Assembly (NCBI RefSeq): GCF_963678635.1
Contig: NC_087070.1
Coordinates: 2,609,157 to 2,673,156 of the forward strand
Source of the DNA: Symsagittifera roscoffensis
Lineage: Eukaryota; Xenacoelomorpha; Acoela; Convolutidae
Reading direction: 5' to 3'
DNA length: 64,000 nt
The position numbers and the translations under genes are program-made. The notes below the pieces were generated by a model. The model had not been told where the DNA came from, ran no database searches, and was given only the letters and a program-made list of their open reading frames with translations. This document shows, piece by piece, positions 10,768 through 21,199 of the stretch; position 1 is the stretch's first letter, and each line of letters begins with the position of its first letter.

Positions 10768-12111
10768 GTGTATAAGAATACACCATATCAAGTAACATTA
10801 CCCTTAGGAATTTTAGGATATTGTGAATCAAATGCTACAATTTCACCAATAAATGAAGTAGCCTACCGCGTTAATAATATACTCCAATTATTAGATATTT
10901 GCCAATCCGTAATTCTTGACGAAGAATTATCCATAAATAATATAATAGGTGATGAAAAAAGAAACACAGATTACTTCACAAAAACACCATATTTTAAACC
11001 AACATTCAATATAACAAACTACACAAAAGAACAACAAAAATTTTTAACAATGTTTAATTTTAAACATTCACAAATTACACAAACCGAACTTGATAAATTA
11101 GCAAATCGACTGTTAAAATACTCAACAGTCTACGCAACATCAAAAATTGACGTTGGAAAAATCAGTTCATCACCACATCTCCCGTTAAAACCCGACGCAG
11201 TTTTCAAAAAACAATGAGCCAGTAAAGTACCAATTCACTTACACGACAAAGTAAATAGATTACTTGATATTTTAGAACAATACAAAATTATCTCACCAGT
11301 AAATAAAGGAGAACAACCAAAAGGTAACACTTTTATCAACCCTGTTATCATTCTAGCAAAAGGTGAATCATTAAAAATAGTTTTAGACGCTAGATATCTC
11401 AATTCACTAATTGATGAATCAGAATGCAATTGGCCTATTGAACCAATACAAGTTATCTTAACAAAGATAAATGGAAAATACTTTACAACCGCAGATATGA
11501 ATAGTGCATACAACCAAATGCCACTAGATGAACAATCACGACGTTTAACACAAATTGTTTTCGGAAATCAACAATATGATTTTAATCGCTTATTCTATGG
11601 AATATCCATAGGACCAGCAGCTTTTTCAGCTTTTATGAGTAAAATTTTTAGACCACTAATACTCAAGAAAAACGCAATCATCTATTTAGACGATGTTTTT
11701 ATGCAATCACAAACCAAAGGAGAAATGTTTACAGTTTTAGAACAGTATCATAAAATACTTCAGAACAAAAATCTGAAGGCCGCTCCCAATAAATCACACT
11801 TCTTTCTAACACGAGTTAAATTTTTAGGACATAATATTGAACGAAACACTATCACTCCATTAAAGTCACGCCTTGATGCTATTCAAAAACTTCAGCCACC
11901 AACAAACAAAAAGAAAATCCAAGAATTCTTTGGAATGTTAAATTTCTTAAGCAAATATGTTTATGAATTGCAATTATACTTAGGACCCTTCTATAATATC
12001 CTCAGACAAAAAAATAACTTTGAATGGACTACTGAACATCAAACACGATTTGAAGCAATTGAAAAACTTTTAACTGCACAAATTTCAAATACAATTCCAG
12101 ATCCAAATCAA
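10768..12111 (+). pseudogene. pol: reverse transcriptase (E1)
   Basis: Frame 10768-11217 gives a linker with DTGKIS-like entry to RT. It is cut by a TGA at 11215 (E3 has CGA at that codon) and then continues in phase. RT motifs in order are: PKGNTFINPVIILAKGES and IVLDARYLNSLID (fingers); FTTADMNSAYNQMPL (motif A with the first catalytic Asp, near 11493); FNRLFYGISIGPAAFSAFM (motif B); IIYLDDVF (YLDD at 11683-11694, motif C); and VKFLGHNI plus KIQEFFGMLNFLSKYV (thumb, connection). This is Ty3/Gypsy-type order and spacing. RT copies element RNA into cDNA. Except for the nonsense codon the catalytic core is intact here, whereas E3 has lost the YLDD segment. Confidence 0.85.
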
Positions 12112-12805
12112 CCATTCTATACAATGTGCGATGCTTCAAATTTTGGCATCGGCGCATCATTGCTACAATCACAAAATGGTACAAATAAAATGAACCTTAT
12201 ATCAGCAAAGTCACGATTATTCACTCAAGCAGAGCTACGACTCTCAACTCTAATGAGAGACTGTACAGCTATAATTTATACACTTACAGAATATGAATTT
12301 CTGATACTTGGATCAAAACATCCAACAGTTCTGTTCACAGATCATAAACCAATTATGTTTCTTTTTACACAAAAGTCAAACCCAAATCATAGACTATAAA
12401 TTTCAACTAATTCTAATGAAATTTCCAAATTTACATATAGTTTGGACAGCAGGAAAAAATCTTGCGTTACCATATACATTAAGTCGAAATAAGCCACCTG
12501 AATTACTCACAAGAAAAACTACAGTTGAAATACCCAAAAATATTAAATTTTATTTCGCAAAAGATAAAACATCACTCCGACTAGAATGCAAACATGCAGT
12601 AAAAACTGATATTGATCAATCACAGATAAATAACCTACAACCTTTCCCACTTTACTTAGATTGCCAAAATAATCACTACGAAGTTGATTTACTAGGAACA
12701 TCAACTTTCAAACAAATTCCATACTCACAATGGATAAAAAATAATACTCAACAAAAAAGAATAAAACACCACTGCCATAAAAAAAGACCTTTTTCCATTA
12801 ATTGA
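12112..12805 (+). pseudogene. pol: RNase H and tether (E1)
   Basis: FYTMCDASNFGIGASLLQ has the first RNase H Asp at 12130. ELRLSTLMRDCTAIIYTL contains a degenerate form of the E/D helix, and LFTDHKPIMF carries the TDHK Asp at 12340. A frameshift follows near 12390, and the second frame reads VWTAGKNLALPYTLSRN. This is the family's closing PGK.N..AD.LSR motif, with the usual Asp changed to Tyr. The tail continues to 12805 (LYLDCQNNHYEVDLLG). RNase H degrades the RNA strand during cDNA synthesis. In E3 the region is followed by integrase; in E1 an unrelated-looking hydrophobic spacer follows. Confidence 0.75.
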
Positions 12806-13680
12806 AAAAGAAAATTTAACTGATAAAATAAGTTTATCAGGACCACAAACAAATGATTCAAAATACACTATAAATCATTTTGACCTCCATGACCCACTTG
12901 ACACAATTCCCCTATCAAAATTAGAAATTGAAAATATTTTTCTCCCTCAAACAGATAAATACTACAGATCATACTACTCAAACTTTTATTCATATTTCTA
13001 TTTGATACTTTTGAAGCTTTTATACTCATTTTAATAATTTTTTGCAACATTTTTTTTAATTTTCTACTCCCTATTTGAAATATATTTCCAACTTTCCCAA
13101 ATCATTGACCATATTCACAGGTACGATAATCCAAAGTTTATTTAAATGATACGAACAAATTTTAGTAGAACAGATATTTTTTTACTATTTGTAATTTTCA
13201 TAACATTTTTATCATCCCTAATATTGACAATGTGCAAATGTAAAAAAAAGGGCAATAATCACATTTGCTTTAGCAACAATCCTTTTAATTCTTTTCATTG
13301 AAAATACTACAATAAACATAAATTTTTCCACTAGAAAAAATCAATCAGAATACTTTCAAAAACTGCTAACCAACAACCACAAACTCAGTCTTCACCGATA
13401 TCATCCCATGAAAACCCGACAATACCTACAACTACCCAAAACCCCGAAACATCCACACAAATTTCTTTCCAAGATAATCCATACACTTTTGAAGAACGAC
13501 ACGCTCGCTTATCCGAACCATTAGAACCAGTTCAGCGACAGGCACCCCTAAGTGAACATCACATTTTAATAACACATACTCAGGATTATCATACACATGT
13601 GTATTCTAAAAATATTAACATTTCAACACATCTTTTTTCTAATATTTTCCGACAAGAAAACAAATCCTTCTCCTCGCACA
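12806..13680 (+). other. spacer replacing integrase, with hydrophobic segments
   Basis: No integrase HHCC or core motif is found here, although E3 has both at this point of the element. The first 150 bp still encode a pol-tail-like stretch (SLSGPQTNDSKYTINH, LDTIPLSK). Then several frames encode strongly hydrophobic segments: AFILILIIFCNIFFNFLL near 13015-13070, FLLFVIFITFLSSLILTM after an ATG at 13147, and TFALATILLILFI near 13260. A Thr/Pro/Glu-rich part follows at 13400-13600. These may be the remains of the env signal or leader region. The frames are broken, so boundaries are uncertain. Confidence 0.45.
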
Positions 13681-15880
13681 GGACCCCAGGATTTATTAGT
13701 AACACACGACGATTGTGAAGAAAACGAACAAAAAACGCTACACACAAATATGCAATAAATCAAGTATCACAATGCGAAACAGAACCACAAGTTATAGAAA
13801 CTACAAGTGTAATAGCGACACTGTATTCAAAAGCCCGAGCAACAACAGTCACAGGATATAAATTTACAGCAACATTTTCCGAAAAGAAAGTACATTGTTC
13901 ACAAGTTTCAAACGGAAATAAAAACCGATTTGATTACGAATCATTCTATCAAAGTAATATAGAACGACTTTTACATCTACACCCCGATGATTGTAAAAAC
14001 GAACTACTTAGACTAAACATCACAAGAAATAAAAACACAGACAGAAAAATAGTAAATTTTCAAGTCTTTGCCGATTCTGTACATCAAGCAGAACTTGAAA
14101 GATATCAAGGACATATAAGACTAGACGAAAAATACCAATACAACGGCGCACACGGAAGATTAACTTATGACATACATGATAAACACTGGATACCACACAT
14201 TGGAATAAATAACCCTTCAAACTGCAAAGAAGACACAAAAAATAAAGGATATCAAGAAATAATGTTTTTCGATTGGAAAATACAACTCAAAAAAGTACAA
14301 CTCACACGAGATTTATCAGATAACACAATGATCTATCAAGGAATTAGATTACCTTGCAAAAACGATCAAGGTTATTGTGACCCTACAACACGGACACAAG
14401 CAACAATTGTTTGGTTTCCCGAACATACATGCACAACATTTCAACTAGCAAAAATACACGCTCGAATGATAAAATTTCATGAAAATTATTTTATAGAATC
14501 AATTCCATACGAACAAGTAAATCCATCCCGAAAACAAAGTAATAATTTTAGAAATATTTATGATATAGAAAATAAATTAACACGTTTCCAAATATATCAA
14601 GAAACAGAAATTGCATGCAAATACAGAAACCAACTTTATAAAACACAATATTCAGAAATACTTGTCGAATACAAAAAAGGTTTCGACATGACCACTTGAA
14701 AATTAAAAATTGACCCATACGCCACAGGTCACCCTATAAACGAAGGAACATCATACATACCAGTTAACTTTCAAAAAAACACAGGTCAACCTGGTGGAAA
14801 ACTAAAGCCACATGACAGTAGAAGTACACGTTTACAAGAACTATCACTAATGAATAACACCTACTTTGGTAATATCCATTATGATAATCACTTAGATATG
14901 AAATTAGACTACACAATTAGCCGAATTTTTCAAGAAATGTCACTCTCCGAATTAGAAACATTTCACCAATTATGCGAATTAGAAAAGACACAAATCCTAC
15001 AATCACTCGCACTAGCAGTATTAAAAATACCCTACGCAGGATACTTATTGTCAGGAAATAGATCACATTTTCTAGACTACTAAGGAAATATTTTATGGTT
15101 TTATGCTTGTACCAAAAAAGTATCACCACTATATGTTTTTGAAGATAAACGTTGTTATAAAAGAATCCCTATATTCTATAAAAATAAAGTACGTTTTGTT
15201 GACACACTTTCAAGACGAACATATTTTTGGGATACCGCAGTCCCATGTGGATCAGAAAACAGCCACAATGTAGTACAGTTGAATCCTGATGAAGATAAAT
15301 ATTATCTCCTTAATCCATACCTTACGTTAATGCAACCACTCAGAAAATTTTCACCCGAAAGCATCAGAGCTATTGCTCGTAATCCGAATATTGATTTACA
15401 ATCAATTGGAATATATTTTAAATCAGATATTCAACATCACATTAGAACACAACAATTCCAAGAATTATTAACACAAATGGACACTATACAAAGACAGTCA
15501 ATTGATCAAAATTTAAGAAAACTTGCCGAAACCGCAGGATTTGCAGATATTTATACACAAGATTATAGCGGATTTTTTAAATACATTAAAGACTCTATAT
15601 ATTTAAACGGTGGAAAATACAGACCAAAAGATATTTCACCTATAAAAATTTTCAGTTTTGTCACCCTAAAAATGTAATTCTAGCTTTTCTAGGATGGCCC
15701 TATTACATCTTAGAAAAATTAACTATCTTATACGCAATGTTTAGTTTTATAGGATTTCTTTTCTCACTTTTAAAAGGAATCTATAACACATGCGCTATAC
15801 ACACACAAGTAAACAGACAAGCAAGTGTAGCACGCATACTGTTTGCAGGATTTTTTTTGGAATTTTTTTATCATCAATAA
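13681..15880 (+). pseudogene. env: envelope-like glycoprotein (E1)
   Basis: After a frame change near 13750, one frame runs from 13755 to a TAA at 15675, interrupted only by a TGA at 14697 and a TAA at 15081. E3 has sense codons at both (GGA and GAA). It encodes about 640 residues with scattered Cys (HCSQVS, DDCKNE, LPCKNDQGYCDPTTRT, HTCTTF, VPCGSENS). After another shift, a hydrophobic membrane segment (ILAFLGWPYYILEKL, LFSLLKGIYNTC) at 15671-15790 is followed by a short tail ending at 15878-15880. A large Cys-bearing ectodomain with a C-terminal anchor directly after pol is typical of a viral-type envelope. The family could not be named with confidence. Both copies are broken. Confidence 0.65.
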
Positions 15881-16209
15881 ACAAAATTCTTCTAGACGCA
15901 CAAATAAAAGAATATAACACGAAAATAGCGACAAGACAGAATACTTACGACGAAGAACATAACAATGTAGAAATAACGCCTACAGCACCACAGTTACCAC
16001 CCCTACCACATAACCATCCAATATCCCTAGTCCCACGAAATTTTCGAAATTTAGCAATAACACATAATCCAAATTTCAGACCAATTATACCACAAAGTCC
16101 CATTCAACATATAATGACACATCATTCACAAAATGATAATACATACGAACAAATTATAGAACAGCCCCACACCACCACTTTTCAGTCTCAAAATAATCAT
16201 TTTTTTTAG
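15790..16209 (+). pseudogene. env-overlapping ORF with PTAP motif
   Basis: This open frame of 139 codons overlaps the end of the membrane-anchor frame. It contains a helical charged stretch (LLDAQIKEYNTKIATRQ), then ITPTAPQLPPLPHNHP with a PTAP tetrapeptide at 15979-15990, then SLVPRNFRNLA. The last part is conserved in E3 (SLVPRNFRNIA, near 50130-50160), where the PTAP portion is missing. It may be the cytoplasmic tail of the envelope protein in a shifted frame, or a separate ORF. PTAP is the retroviral late-domain motif that binds TSG101, but four residues can occur by chance. Confidence 0.4.
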
Positions 16210-18027
16210 CCCACGACGAGCCGACAACTTGGATCCCTACACCGCTCGAATTCCCACCCAGCCAACCTTCAGACTCCAATCCCAATAATCCCACTTTTTG
16301 CTTTCCCACCACCCGATTTTCCGATTATTAATAAATCATCAAGCACGAATTCTGATACTAACTCAGATATTTCAGTTTTATACTCTACCTCATAACTTAA
16401 TAACCCTAATATAGAAACCCCTGACGAATTTGCAGACTCCGAACCATCTCCATCCAATAATTTTCAGACCAACTCCTCAGTTTTTTCAAAACCTCCTTTT
16501 CAACCAATCCCAACAAATAATTCACTCCCATCCGTTTCCACTCCTTCTTATGCTTCGCAAGTGACCCCAACCTACTCTCCACTTCATTCCAACCGATCAT
16601 ATAATAATTCTCCAGATACCCCCCAAATTTCCCAGGAACTCGATAATTTTATTACCCTACAACAACAATTAATACACCCTAACACCCTCACAATACATCA
16701 ACTTTCATCCACAATAGAATCCTCAAACCCACCTACTCTTACACCCTCCTCAGCTTACACTGCATCATTAGCACAATCATCCACATCCACCGAAACACCT
16801 AGTAGCACTAACCGAGCTTATCGCAATTTTAAAAGAATATTCCTGAATCACCCATTCCCGACCAAACCAGGAACAGCCTGCGAAAATATTAATCACCCAC
16901 AACACACCAACACGAAAGATTTTCTAGTAATCACCTTACCCTCATTTCCACAATATACATTAAATACACCTAATGACACTAATGACACACGTAGTTTCGT
17001 AGATGAACATGTTTTAATGCCCACACTTCATTGGACAACTTATTATCATTTTACTAACCCCCTTTGCCTGCCACTAACTAATACTCATGACGACATAGAA
17101 AAGAACAAAAACATGTTATATAGACTCACTGCAACACTAACACCTAGACAATTTACTTACGTAGGATATAAAAAATTACTAAAAACATTCACTGCACCCC
17201 GAGCTAACGAATTTACAATAGAATATTACGACCATAATATCATCCGAACTAATCAAGACCAATTTTTAGATTAAGATCGCTTCGCTAACCCACAACTAAC
17301 AGAAACATTTTTTCATCAAAACGTCATACGTATTCACACTTCATAATTTTGATAGAAAATATGATCACATCCATTCTGAAGCACTAAATGATATTCAAGC
17401 TTACGAAAAATTCCAAGACAAAATTCAGTTATTTTTACTAACCTTTCATTTTCTTGCACCACATGAACGCGATTTGCTCTGTTCCCACGATATTATGTTA
17501 CGCACTAAACAAACTCACACATACACGTACTATCGTTTCATACAAAATCATTTTGATTTGCATACCCCATCAAGACAACTACACCATCGTTTTCAGTTTC
17601 TTAACTCAAAATACACATCACCATTTTTCCTTAATTTCACTTATTGCATCAAAGATACTAACCTCCACGGCATCCTCCGCAACTATGACCCAGTAACACA
17701 AATGTATATATTTTGTCCCATCACGAAGACCTTTAACGCTGAAGAATCCAGACCCTTCCTTATCCCGCATGAATTTATCTAGCCTATAGAAATACCAATA
17801 TTAGAATTCATTCACAAAACTAAATAAAATCACAAAAATATAACCTCATTCAAAACACACCTTACGAGTTTGCAGTAGGCACCGAAGAACTAAAAACTAT
17901 TAAAGCACTTCAATTGCTTTGGCCACTGCTCCAAACTAAAAACATCATTCGCATACTAGCCAAATTACTAACAACATCAGATATGATACACGACATCTCC
18001 CCCCATGGCTTTTTCCCGGACGATTAA
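16210..18027 (+). pseudogene. large post-env ORF of unknown function (E1)
   Basis: From 16210 a frame with one TAA (16393) leads into the open frame 16561-17274. After frame changes it continues in 17474-17782 and on to a TAA at 18025. The first 250 residues are Pro/Ser/Thr-rich, with DEFADSEPSPS and a conserved TNRAYRNFKR motif. The C-terminal half looks globular (HRFQFLNSKYTSPFFLNF, MYIFCPITKTF, ALQLLWPLLQTKNIIRILAK) and ends PHGFF.DD/DN-stop. E3 repeats the layout at 50283-52088 and again, for the 3' half, at 54509-55318. The TAG at 17780 replaces a CAG in E3. About 600 codons downstream of env are not part of ordinary gypsy elements. No family was recognised; function unknown. Confidence 0.6.
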
Positions 18028-18030
18028 CAG

Positions 18031-18114
18031 GTAAGTATCATTTAAAATACTCTTAACTAATAAATTCAAATTAGTACTAACCATTTTTTAATAATGTTTC
18101 ATTTATATTTCTAG
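18031..18114 (+). other. intron-like segment directly after the post-env stop
   Basis: Three bases after the TAA stop, the sequence reads CAG then GTAAGTATC (consensus 5' splice site at 18031). A perfect TACTAAC branch-point string lies at 18075-18081, and a T-rich tract ends in TTTCTAG at 18114. Length is 84 nt, typical of invertebrate introns. In both E3 copies the branch-like and 3' parts persist (AG at 52168-52169 and 55398-55399), but the donor is destroyed. This could remove part of the 3' untranslated region or mark the acceptor for subgenomic RNAs. Splicing itself is inferred. Confidence 0.55.
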
Positions 18115-18934
18115 TCTTCATATCACGATCACCTACAAAAACAGAAAAGAAAAATAAAAATTAAAACTTGTTAAAATTCTTTTAAAATTCATTAATATCT
18201 TGCACTAAATAATAAAATAAAATTCATACCAAATGTAGTAAATTAATCTATAAATTATTTCCCCATGAAGCAGTAAAATTAAATACAAGGAAAATTTATA
18301 CGCAGATATTTAAAATTTCCCCCATACGCAGGGTTTATAATTGAAAAACTTTAAAATTTCCCCCATACGCAGTAAAATTCAAATTCTATGTAATAAATTG
18401 ATAAAATGAGAAAGCAGTACTAACCTTTCTATATTTTCATTCACTCCAAAAGAATTCTATCCAAACTCGCACAGCTCGCCCACGAAGAGTTGTTTAAATA
18501 ATGATTTTAAGTTTCAAGTTTTCACACTCAACAACTCTAACACACGATAACAAGTTTCAAACTTTCTTTTAACCCGGTTGGAAACGAATTATATACTAAA
18601 CCAAACTAACCAACGCAGCTTACTGAACACCACAAGTCATAAAATAACAGCATAACTAAGAAAAGAAAACCAACGGTACCCAAGCCGGATTAACCCAGTA
18701 AAAAACTGGATAGTTTAGTCTTTTGAGGACTATTATAAAGTCTAAGAAAGAAATAATAAAACACAAAAAAGTCGCAAGACAAACCCATACCAAAAACAAT
18801 TTGATTTTTGAAAAAAGGACACGACCAAAGTAACATAAGAAAAGACAAACATAAACCCAACATAAAACGTTATCACATAACAGGACCTCTCAAAGAAACA
18901 GCACGAAATCATACTCCCACTCCTGGCCTAACCC

Positions 18935-19010
18935 ATCAGAGAGGACGTCTTGAGCATGCTCTATAGCCGGCCTAACCCACCGCGCTACACCCACGCTTTG
19001 TGACCACACT
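18935..19010 (-). other. palindrome and tRNA-like A-box block
   Basis: A perfect GAGCATGCTC palindrome at 18952-18961 lies next to a segment whose minus strand reads GGTGTAGCGCGGTGGGTTAG, close to a Pol III A-box (TRGCNNAGYNGG, one mismatch). No convincing B-box follows. The block is conserved at 52886-52975 and 56176-56260. It may be a tRNA-derived fragment in antisense or a structural RNA element of the retroelement. Confidence 0.3.
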
Positions 19011-19328
19011 TCTATTTTTAATAAGAGGTACTCAAGGGTGAGTAACTCTTCAAAATAACCAAACTAAAACAAAATGCTTTTGTGAAAACGATTAACTAAA
19101 ATCATGATTAAAAAATAGGACTAACATAATTTTATAAAATGTAAGTTATACTTTGCAGTATATAGATCATTACACAACAACAAAGACGAACATCCAAAGA
19201 CTAGATTAACCCATCACACTTGAACAAAAGAATGGCTAAGCACAACCGATATGCCGTCCACAATCACAACTCAAAGGATTTAGAGTACGACTTGACTTCG
19301 CAGAAAAGGACTTCATTGAACTAGACCA

Positions 19329-19595
19329 ATGACCACCTCGATGTTCAAGTTTCGTACAGATCCGAGTTACGAGGCATCCCTTCCACACACGATCTCCACG
19401 CCATTCCCAGACGAGTTTGAACACAAAACAAGTTCTCTACATAATAAGGAAAAACCCGTCATAGCAAATCATTTTGAAATCAGATTGATTTCATTGGGGA
19501 TCACAGTCGTTGTCAAAAGACGACACAACGATTGTATGTCCCTAACTCCAGCGTCCTGGAACTTCTTCGACAAGAGGAACCGGACAAGAATATGA
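19329..19595 (+). CDS. possible small 3' ORF (E1 copy)
   Basis: An 88-codon open frame begins TSMFKFRTDPSYEASL and contains TPFPDEFE, ANHFEIRLISLGITVVV. In the second E3 copy (56584-56769) the same frame is open and keeps MFK, PIPNEIE, NHLEIRL and VTVIV, which suggests selection on protein in the past. It lies 80-350 bp before the 3' LTR. Short length, no recognised domain and only one comparison keep confidence low. Long minus-strand frames over this DNA are not conserved between E1 and E3. Confidence 0.3.
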   Translation: MTTSMFKFRTDPSYEASLPHTISTPFPDEFEHKTSSLHNKEKPVIANHFEIRLISLGITVVVKRRHNDCMSLTPASWNFFDKRNRTRI

Positions 19596-19679
19596 TGTTC
19601 GCCAAATACCAACGTTCATCATCCACTCCTTCAAATTGCAGAAAGATAATTCTAAAAAACTCTGTAAAACCCGGATGGG

Positions 19680-20089
19680 TGGAACCTGATCTAAACTACA
19701 TTTTGTAATTGGATAAATTGGATATTTTACCACTGTAAAATATTTAATATTAACCAATCATAATCCATCTAACTAACAACCCACTTATTTGTAAGTGCTG
19801 AAATTACTTGTAATTTCAGCACCAGAGAGATTTGAATTTAACTTAGAAATTAGTTGCCTCTCCAAGAGAACTTCAGCAGTTGCAATAAGCCAGTATACTC
19901 TAGATCTATTGAGCCTAGCAGAGACTAGTTAAACACCCTGAGACTAGTAGATATAAGAGTAAGATTAGGATCGGTATTAGACTAAGAAGTTGCACGAATC
20001 TATCCGGCCGAAAATAAGATAGCGTGACGAGCAGACGGTGTACCCTATCCGAAATTACTCTATGAGGTAACCACATCGGTCCTTACTCA
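19680..20089 (+). repeat. E1 3' LTR
   Basis: The segment begins TGGAACC and ends CTTACTCA. It aligns along its length with the four 379 bp LTRs of E2/E3, sharing TTTCAGCACCAGA, TCTATTGAGCC and AGAAGTTGCACGAATCTATCCGGCCG. At about 410 bp it is slightly longer. A short inverted repeat (GAAATTACTTGTAATTTC) near 19800 is conserved as GAAACTACTTGTAGTTTC in the others. The partner 5' LTR is missing, so no target duplication can be read. Confidence 0.85.
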
Positions 20090-21199
20090 TTTCAATGGTT
20101 TTGAGATCAACAATTGATTCTGATCGATTTATTAGAATAAAAATTATTCAGAATAAATTATCTTTAGATTGTAATGACCTAAGCATTTTCGTATTCAAAA
20201 CACTTAATCCGGTCATATGAGAGTTAATTGTTTGTTTTGGCTGATAATTCAAAATAAAACATTTTACTGACAAAATAGAAGTTGCAGAGATCAAATGCGA
20301 CAAGAAATTGAATTATATTTTTTCTGCCAATTTTCATTAAGTTATATGAAAATGTTATATGTGTTCCGATCACTACTTTCATTCAAATATGTTAAATTTT
20401 ATTCTCGAAAGAGTCCGGCTACCGAAACAAAAAATCTGATTATGCCTGATTATACCTGGTTAAGAACTATATCTGATTATCTCTTCATCCTTAAAAACAC
20501 AAAACACGTGCGTATTTTTCTTCCATCTGAAAGAGTTTCGCCCATAGCGATACTAAAAAGAGCTACAATTAGCGTTACAGAAAAATCAAGATGCAATATT
20601 CCATTGCAAAATCAAAAGAAGCTCAAAATAAATGCGACAAAATTGGTCCCCCCAGAGCATTTTTTTTTCCCCGATTTTCGATAAAAGTGAGGAACATTCG
20701 CGGTAGGAGAGGAGTGGTTAGCAGTCGTGTTGTCATCTTGTTTTTTTTTACAACCATTTTTGTCGGCATTTTTTTCATTCAATAACTTTTATGCGATGTC
20801 GGCAAGGATCAGGGGGTGCCCTGGGGATCCTAATGTAATATTATATGATATAGCTTCCCTTTCTTGTTTGATGATAGTAACATGTATGTTGATAAAATTT
20901 AGAGCAATAAAAAAATTGCTACTCTTGATTATATAGTTTTCATATCGAGAAAATAAGTTATAAACAAGTTTCAGGTTTCAGGTTCGGTGCTTTAACTTCC
21001 TATTATTCCTTTTTCTGTGTTAAGATAAGCAAAGAGATTCTCCTATATGTGAAGATATAATATTTCTTTAGATCTCCCGAAGATATTTAAACACACCTGA
21101 ACGCTCCAAAACAAACTCAACTCATGGAGTAATTTTTCTACTGTCCACACAACATGTTCAATCTAACAATATAAGTTCATTAAAAATCTATCTATCTAC

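Larger units (their letters stand above)
18115..19679 (+). other. E1 3' untranslated region
   Basis: This is about 1.56 kb between the intron-like segment and the 3' LTR, conserved in E3. Its features are: repeated TTTCCCCCATACGCAG and GCAGTAAA phrases at 18260-18380; a second TACTAAC at 18415; a GAGCATGCTC palindrome at 18952-18961; and a possible small ORF at 19329-19595. The last bases before the LTR are GGATGGG, conserved in E3, the likely short polypurine primer for plus-strand synthesis. Confidence 0.55.
4979..20089 (+). mobile_element. E1: 15 kb env-bearing Ty3/Gypsy-like retroelement, 5'-truncated
   Basis: E1 carries, in order, a long structured leader, pre-gag ORF, gag with CCHC finger, protease (DSGA), RT (YLDD), RNase H, envelope-like ORF, post-env ORF, intron-like segment, 3' untranslated region and a 3' LTR. 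It matches E3 (36239-54012) along its length apart from large deletions. The RT to RNase H order and motifs are Ty3/Gypsy-like; an integrase exists in E3 between RNase H and env, but is absent in E1. No LTR precedes the leader, so the left end is truncated near 4979. Known env-bearing gypsy elements are usually 6-9 kb, so this family is unusually long. Many stops and frameshifts show it is inactive. Confidence 0.85.

Noticed and set aside
18940-19005. A tRNA gene on the minus strand.
   Set aside because: Only an A-box-like string is present. There is no B-box and no convincing cloverleaf.
20295-20684. 129-codon plus-strand ORF as a candidate host gene.
   Set aside because: No recognisable motif, no conservation evidence within the window, and AT-rich codon use like the surrounding non-coding DNA.
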